DNA of 64,000 nt from an uncultured Erysipelotrichaceae bacterium. Its GTDB lineage: Bacteria > Bacillota_I > Bacilli_A > Erysipelotrichales > Erysipelotrichaceae. The notes beneath the pieces were generated by a model, which did no database searches, was not told the origin of the DNA, and saw nothing but the letters and a program-made list of their open reading frames with translations. Both the position numbers and the translations under genes were made by a program. Position 1 is the stretch's first letter. The number at the start of each line of letters is the position of its first letter. The DNA lies in contig CAMCSA010000001.1 in NCBI GenBank assembly GCA_945877405.1, positions 1 to 64,000 on the forward strand, in the 5' to 3' direction. Positions 62,487 through 64,000 of this stretch are shown in pieces.

Positions 62487-62881
62487 TGCAGGTCCTCCTG
62501 TGTAAAGGCATACGGCAACAGATCTTTGACCGTAAGATCCAGATTTTCCTTTCCATTGGACATATATACCGGTGTATCCATGGCCAGCAGTTCCGCCATG
62601 ACCTGACGGCATATACCACATGGTGTGGCAATTGTTTCTCCATCTGCTACAATGGCAATCGCTTCAATATCCTCTTTTCGCACACCATTGGAATAGGCGG
62701 AAAACATCGCACTCCGCTCAGCACAGTTGGTTGCACCATAGGAAGCATTTTCAATATTTGCTCCATAGAATACCTTTCCATCCCGACATGCAACTGCTGC
62801 ACCGACATGGAATTGTGAATATGGGGCATAGCTGTTTTTCATTGCCTGAAAAGCATGATCAATCAGTTCCTTACGATTCAT
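62483..62881 (-). CDS. cdd: Cytidine deaminase
   Basis: About 132 aa from the ATG at 62881. NSYAPYSQFHVGAAV near residue 13, the catalytic CAERSA (cysteine and glutamate) near 53, and PCGICRQ near 87 for the zinc. It converts cytidine to uridine in pyrimidine salvage. It overlaps ybeY by 11 bases. Diacylglycerol kinase, often found between ybeY and cdd in Bacillota, is absent here. Confidence 0.96.
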   Translation of the reverse strand: MNRKELIDHAFQAMKNSYAPYSQFHVGAAVACRDGKVFYGANIENASYGATNCAERSAMFSAYSNGVRKEDIEAIAIVADGETIATPCGICRQVMAELLAMDTPVYMSNGKENLDLTVKDLLPYAFTQEDLQ

Positions 62882-63341
62882 AAGATTCTCCATTTCTGTC
62901 AATAATCGGATCAAGAATTTCATCCTGCAAAGCAAACATGACCTTCTCTTCTTCCGGCTTCATATGGTCATAGCCAAGACAATGCAGCATGCCATGGGTA
63001 AACAGGAACGCAATTTCTCTGTCATAGGAATGTCCATACTGTCTTGCCTGTTTTGCGGCATATTCGATATTGATGAAAATATCACCAAGATCATTCATGC
63101 CTTCCATCATTTCATCATCCATATCATCTCTGATCGCAAAGGAGATGACATCCGTCGGACGATCAATCCCACGATAGTCTTTGTTGATCGTGTGGATCGT
63201 ACGGGAGCGAACAAAGGTCACACTCAGTTCATAATCCTGCGGCAGATCCAGTCTTTTTTCAGCACTGGCAGCGATTGTGTCAAACAGGTCTTGAAAGGTG
63301 TTGACATCCTGATTTGTCCTGTTATAGATCGTAATATACAT
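62871..63341 (-). CDS. ybeY: Endoribonuclease YbeY
   Basis: A 156-aa zinc RNase for 16S rRNA 3' maturation. LFTHGMLHCLGYDH holds the HxxxHxxxxxH ligands near residue 117, and TDVISFAIRD lies near 65. It is next to phoH, the usual arrangement, 3 bases downstream of it. Confidence 0.96.
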   Translation of the reverse strand: MYITIYNRTNQDVNTFQDLFDTIAASAEKRLDLPQDYELSVTFVRSRTIHTINKDYRGIDRPTDVISFAIRDDMDDEMMEGMNDLGDIFINIEYAAKQARQYGHSYDREIAFLFTHGMLHCLGYDHMKPEEEKVMFALQDEILDPIIDRNGESYES

Positions 63342-63344
63342 GAC

Positions 63345-64000
63345 TCATTCCCCCTTTGCGAAAGATGCGTAGCGTTCAATGATTTTCTGAACAAGCGGAT
63401 GACGGACAACATCATCACTGCTCAGATGAATGATTTCAATCTCATCGATATCTCGCAGAATATGTTCTGCCTCAATCAGACCACTGCGGATGTTACCGGA
63501 AAGATCAATCTGGGTCACATCCCCTGTCACAATCATCCTTGAATGAAATCCAAGTCGGGTAAGAAACATCTTCATCTGTGATGTCGTCGTATTCTGTGCT
63601 TCATCCAGAATCACAAAGGCATCGTCCAGTGTACGTCCTCTCATATAGGCAAGCGGTGCTATTTCAATGGTACCTTTTTCCATCAGTACCTCCACCTTTT
63701 CTGCTCCCAGCAGATCATGCAGAGCATCATATAAAGGCGTCAGATATGGATCCACCTTTTCCTTGAGATCTCCTGGCAGAAAGCCGAGATTCTCTCCTGC
63801 CTCAACCGCAGGGCGGGTCAGAACAATGCGTCTGACATCTCCTTTGCGCAATGCTGTCACTGCTGCAGCAACCGCAAGATAGGTTTTACCGGTTCCAGCA
63901 GGCCCGATTGCAAATGTAATGGAAGAACGTTCCATTGCTCGAGCAAAAGCAAGCTGTCCCTTTGTTTTCGGACAGATCGGTTTCCCGTTTGCTGTGCGGC
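63345..64000 (-). CDS. phoH: PhoH-family ATPase, N-terminus outside the window
   Basis: At least 218 aa are visible; the frame is open through the right edge ([20 protein letters not shown] before the first ATG at 63935), so the gene starts beyond 64000. P loop [18 protein letters not shown], then [20 protein letters not shown] and [20 protein letters not shown] (Walker B), then [10 protein letters not shown]. This is the PhoH/PhoL type linked to YbeY in rRNA processing. The first gene of a cluster with ybeY, cdd, era and recO. Confidence 0.96.
   Translation of the reverse strand, partial: RTANGKPICPKTKGQLAFARAMERSSITFAIGPAGTGKTYLAVAAAVTALRKGDVRRIVLTRPAVEAGENLGFLPGDLKEKVDPYLTPLYDALHDLLGAEKVEVLMEKGTIEIAPLAYMRGRTLDDAFVILDEAQNTTTSQMKMFLTRLGFHSRMIVTGDVTQIDLSGNIRSGLIEAEHILRDIDEIEIIHLSSDDVVRHPLVQKIIERYASFAKGE

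Noticed and set aside
1-64000. tRNA or rRNA genes
   Set aside because: No cloverleaf with conserved GTTCGANTC arm or rRNA segment was seen by eye; the GGTACC sites belong to T-boxes.

Overview
The window reads as a chromosomal segment of a low-to-moderate G+C Gram-positive bacterium (Bacillota), most likely a member of the Erysipelotrichia or a close relative. The basis is inference from several signs: T-box leaders in front of leuS and tyrS, an FMN riboswitch on a ribU-type transporter, a CcpA-like regulator with a perfect cre palindrome, a seven-gene comG pilin operon, the phoH-ybeY-cdd-era-recO cluster, and an EF-P whose tip loop departs from PGKG in the way I recall from Mollicutes. No species can be named from the sequence alone.

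Layout. 1-1.3 kb: the 5' end of an IscB-type OMEGA nuclease on the minus strand, the structured non-coding stretch upstream of it that should be its omega RNA, and a decayed DUF4143 ATPase. 1.3-4.7 kb: an LCP-family lipoprotein, a surface protein, and a Wzz/BY-kinase pair behind a promoter that carries two tandem palindromes; no glycosyltransferases are nearby. 4.8-6.6 kb: a graveyard of two tandem serine recombinases and a DUF4357 scrap. 6.7-21.2 kb: a tightly overlapping four-gene operon of two giant secreted multi-domain proteins (about 1854 and 2629 aa), a small membrane-anchored protein and a compact subtilisin-like lipoprotein. This is the best candidate here for an undescribed surface system. 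21.3-26.5 kb: leuS with its T-box, a class I glutamine amidotransferase-like hydrolase, a HAD protein lacking its nucleophile, and a divergent phosphoesterase with altered motifs. 26.5-28 kb: a higBA-like module whose toxin is frameshifted and whose antitoxin carries an ImmA/IrrE domain, with twin operators. 28-35 kb: dnaE followed by a two-component system, trmN6 and a degenerate M20-like membrane protein. 35-38.5 kb: degV and a class A PBP. 38.7-46 kb: cmk-der-gpsA, ribU with FMN riboswitch, a fructokinase-like kinase, a membrane protein and efp. 46-50.4 kb: the comG operon, an MBL hydrolase and rpmG. 50.6-58.4 kb: ispG, a serine hydrolase, nfo, a DEAD-box helicase, ispH, an rRNA pseudouridine synthase, a lipoprotein and tyrS with T-box. 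58.7-64 kb: ccpA, a coiled-coil gene pair under a cre site, then recO, era, cdd, ybeY and the 3' part of phoH, which runs off the window.

How the parts work together. Most genes are housekeeping: translation, GTPases, isoprenoid MEP pathway (ispG and ispH), DNA repair and competence. Accessory content is limited to the first 7 kb, the giant-protein operon and the toxin-antitoxin module. Regulation visible in the sequence includes two amino-acid T-boxes (specifiers read as CTC for Leu and TAC for Tyr), the FMN switch, the cre site just upstream of a -35 box, the higBA operators and the tandem palindromes of the Wzz operon. Numerous hairpin terminators separate the units. All functions are assigned by reading motifs; no database search was run.
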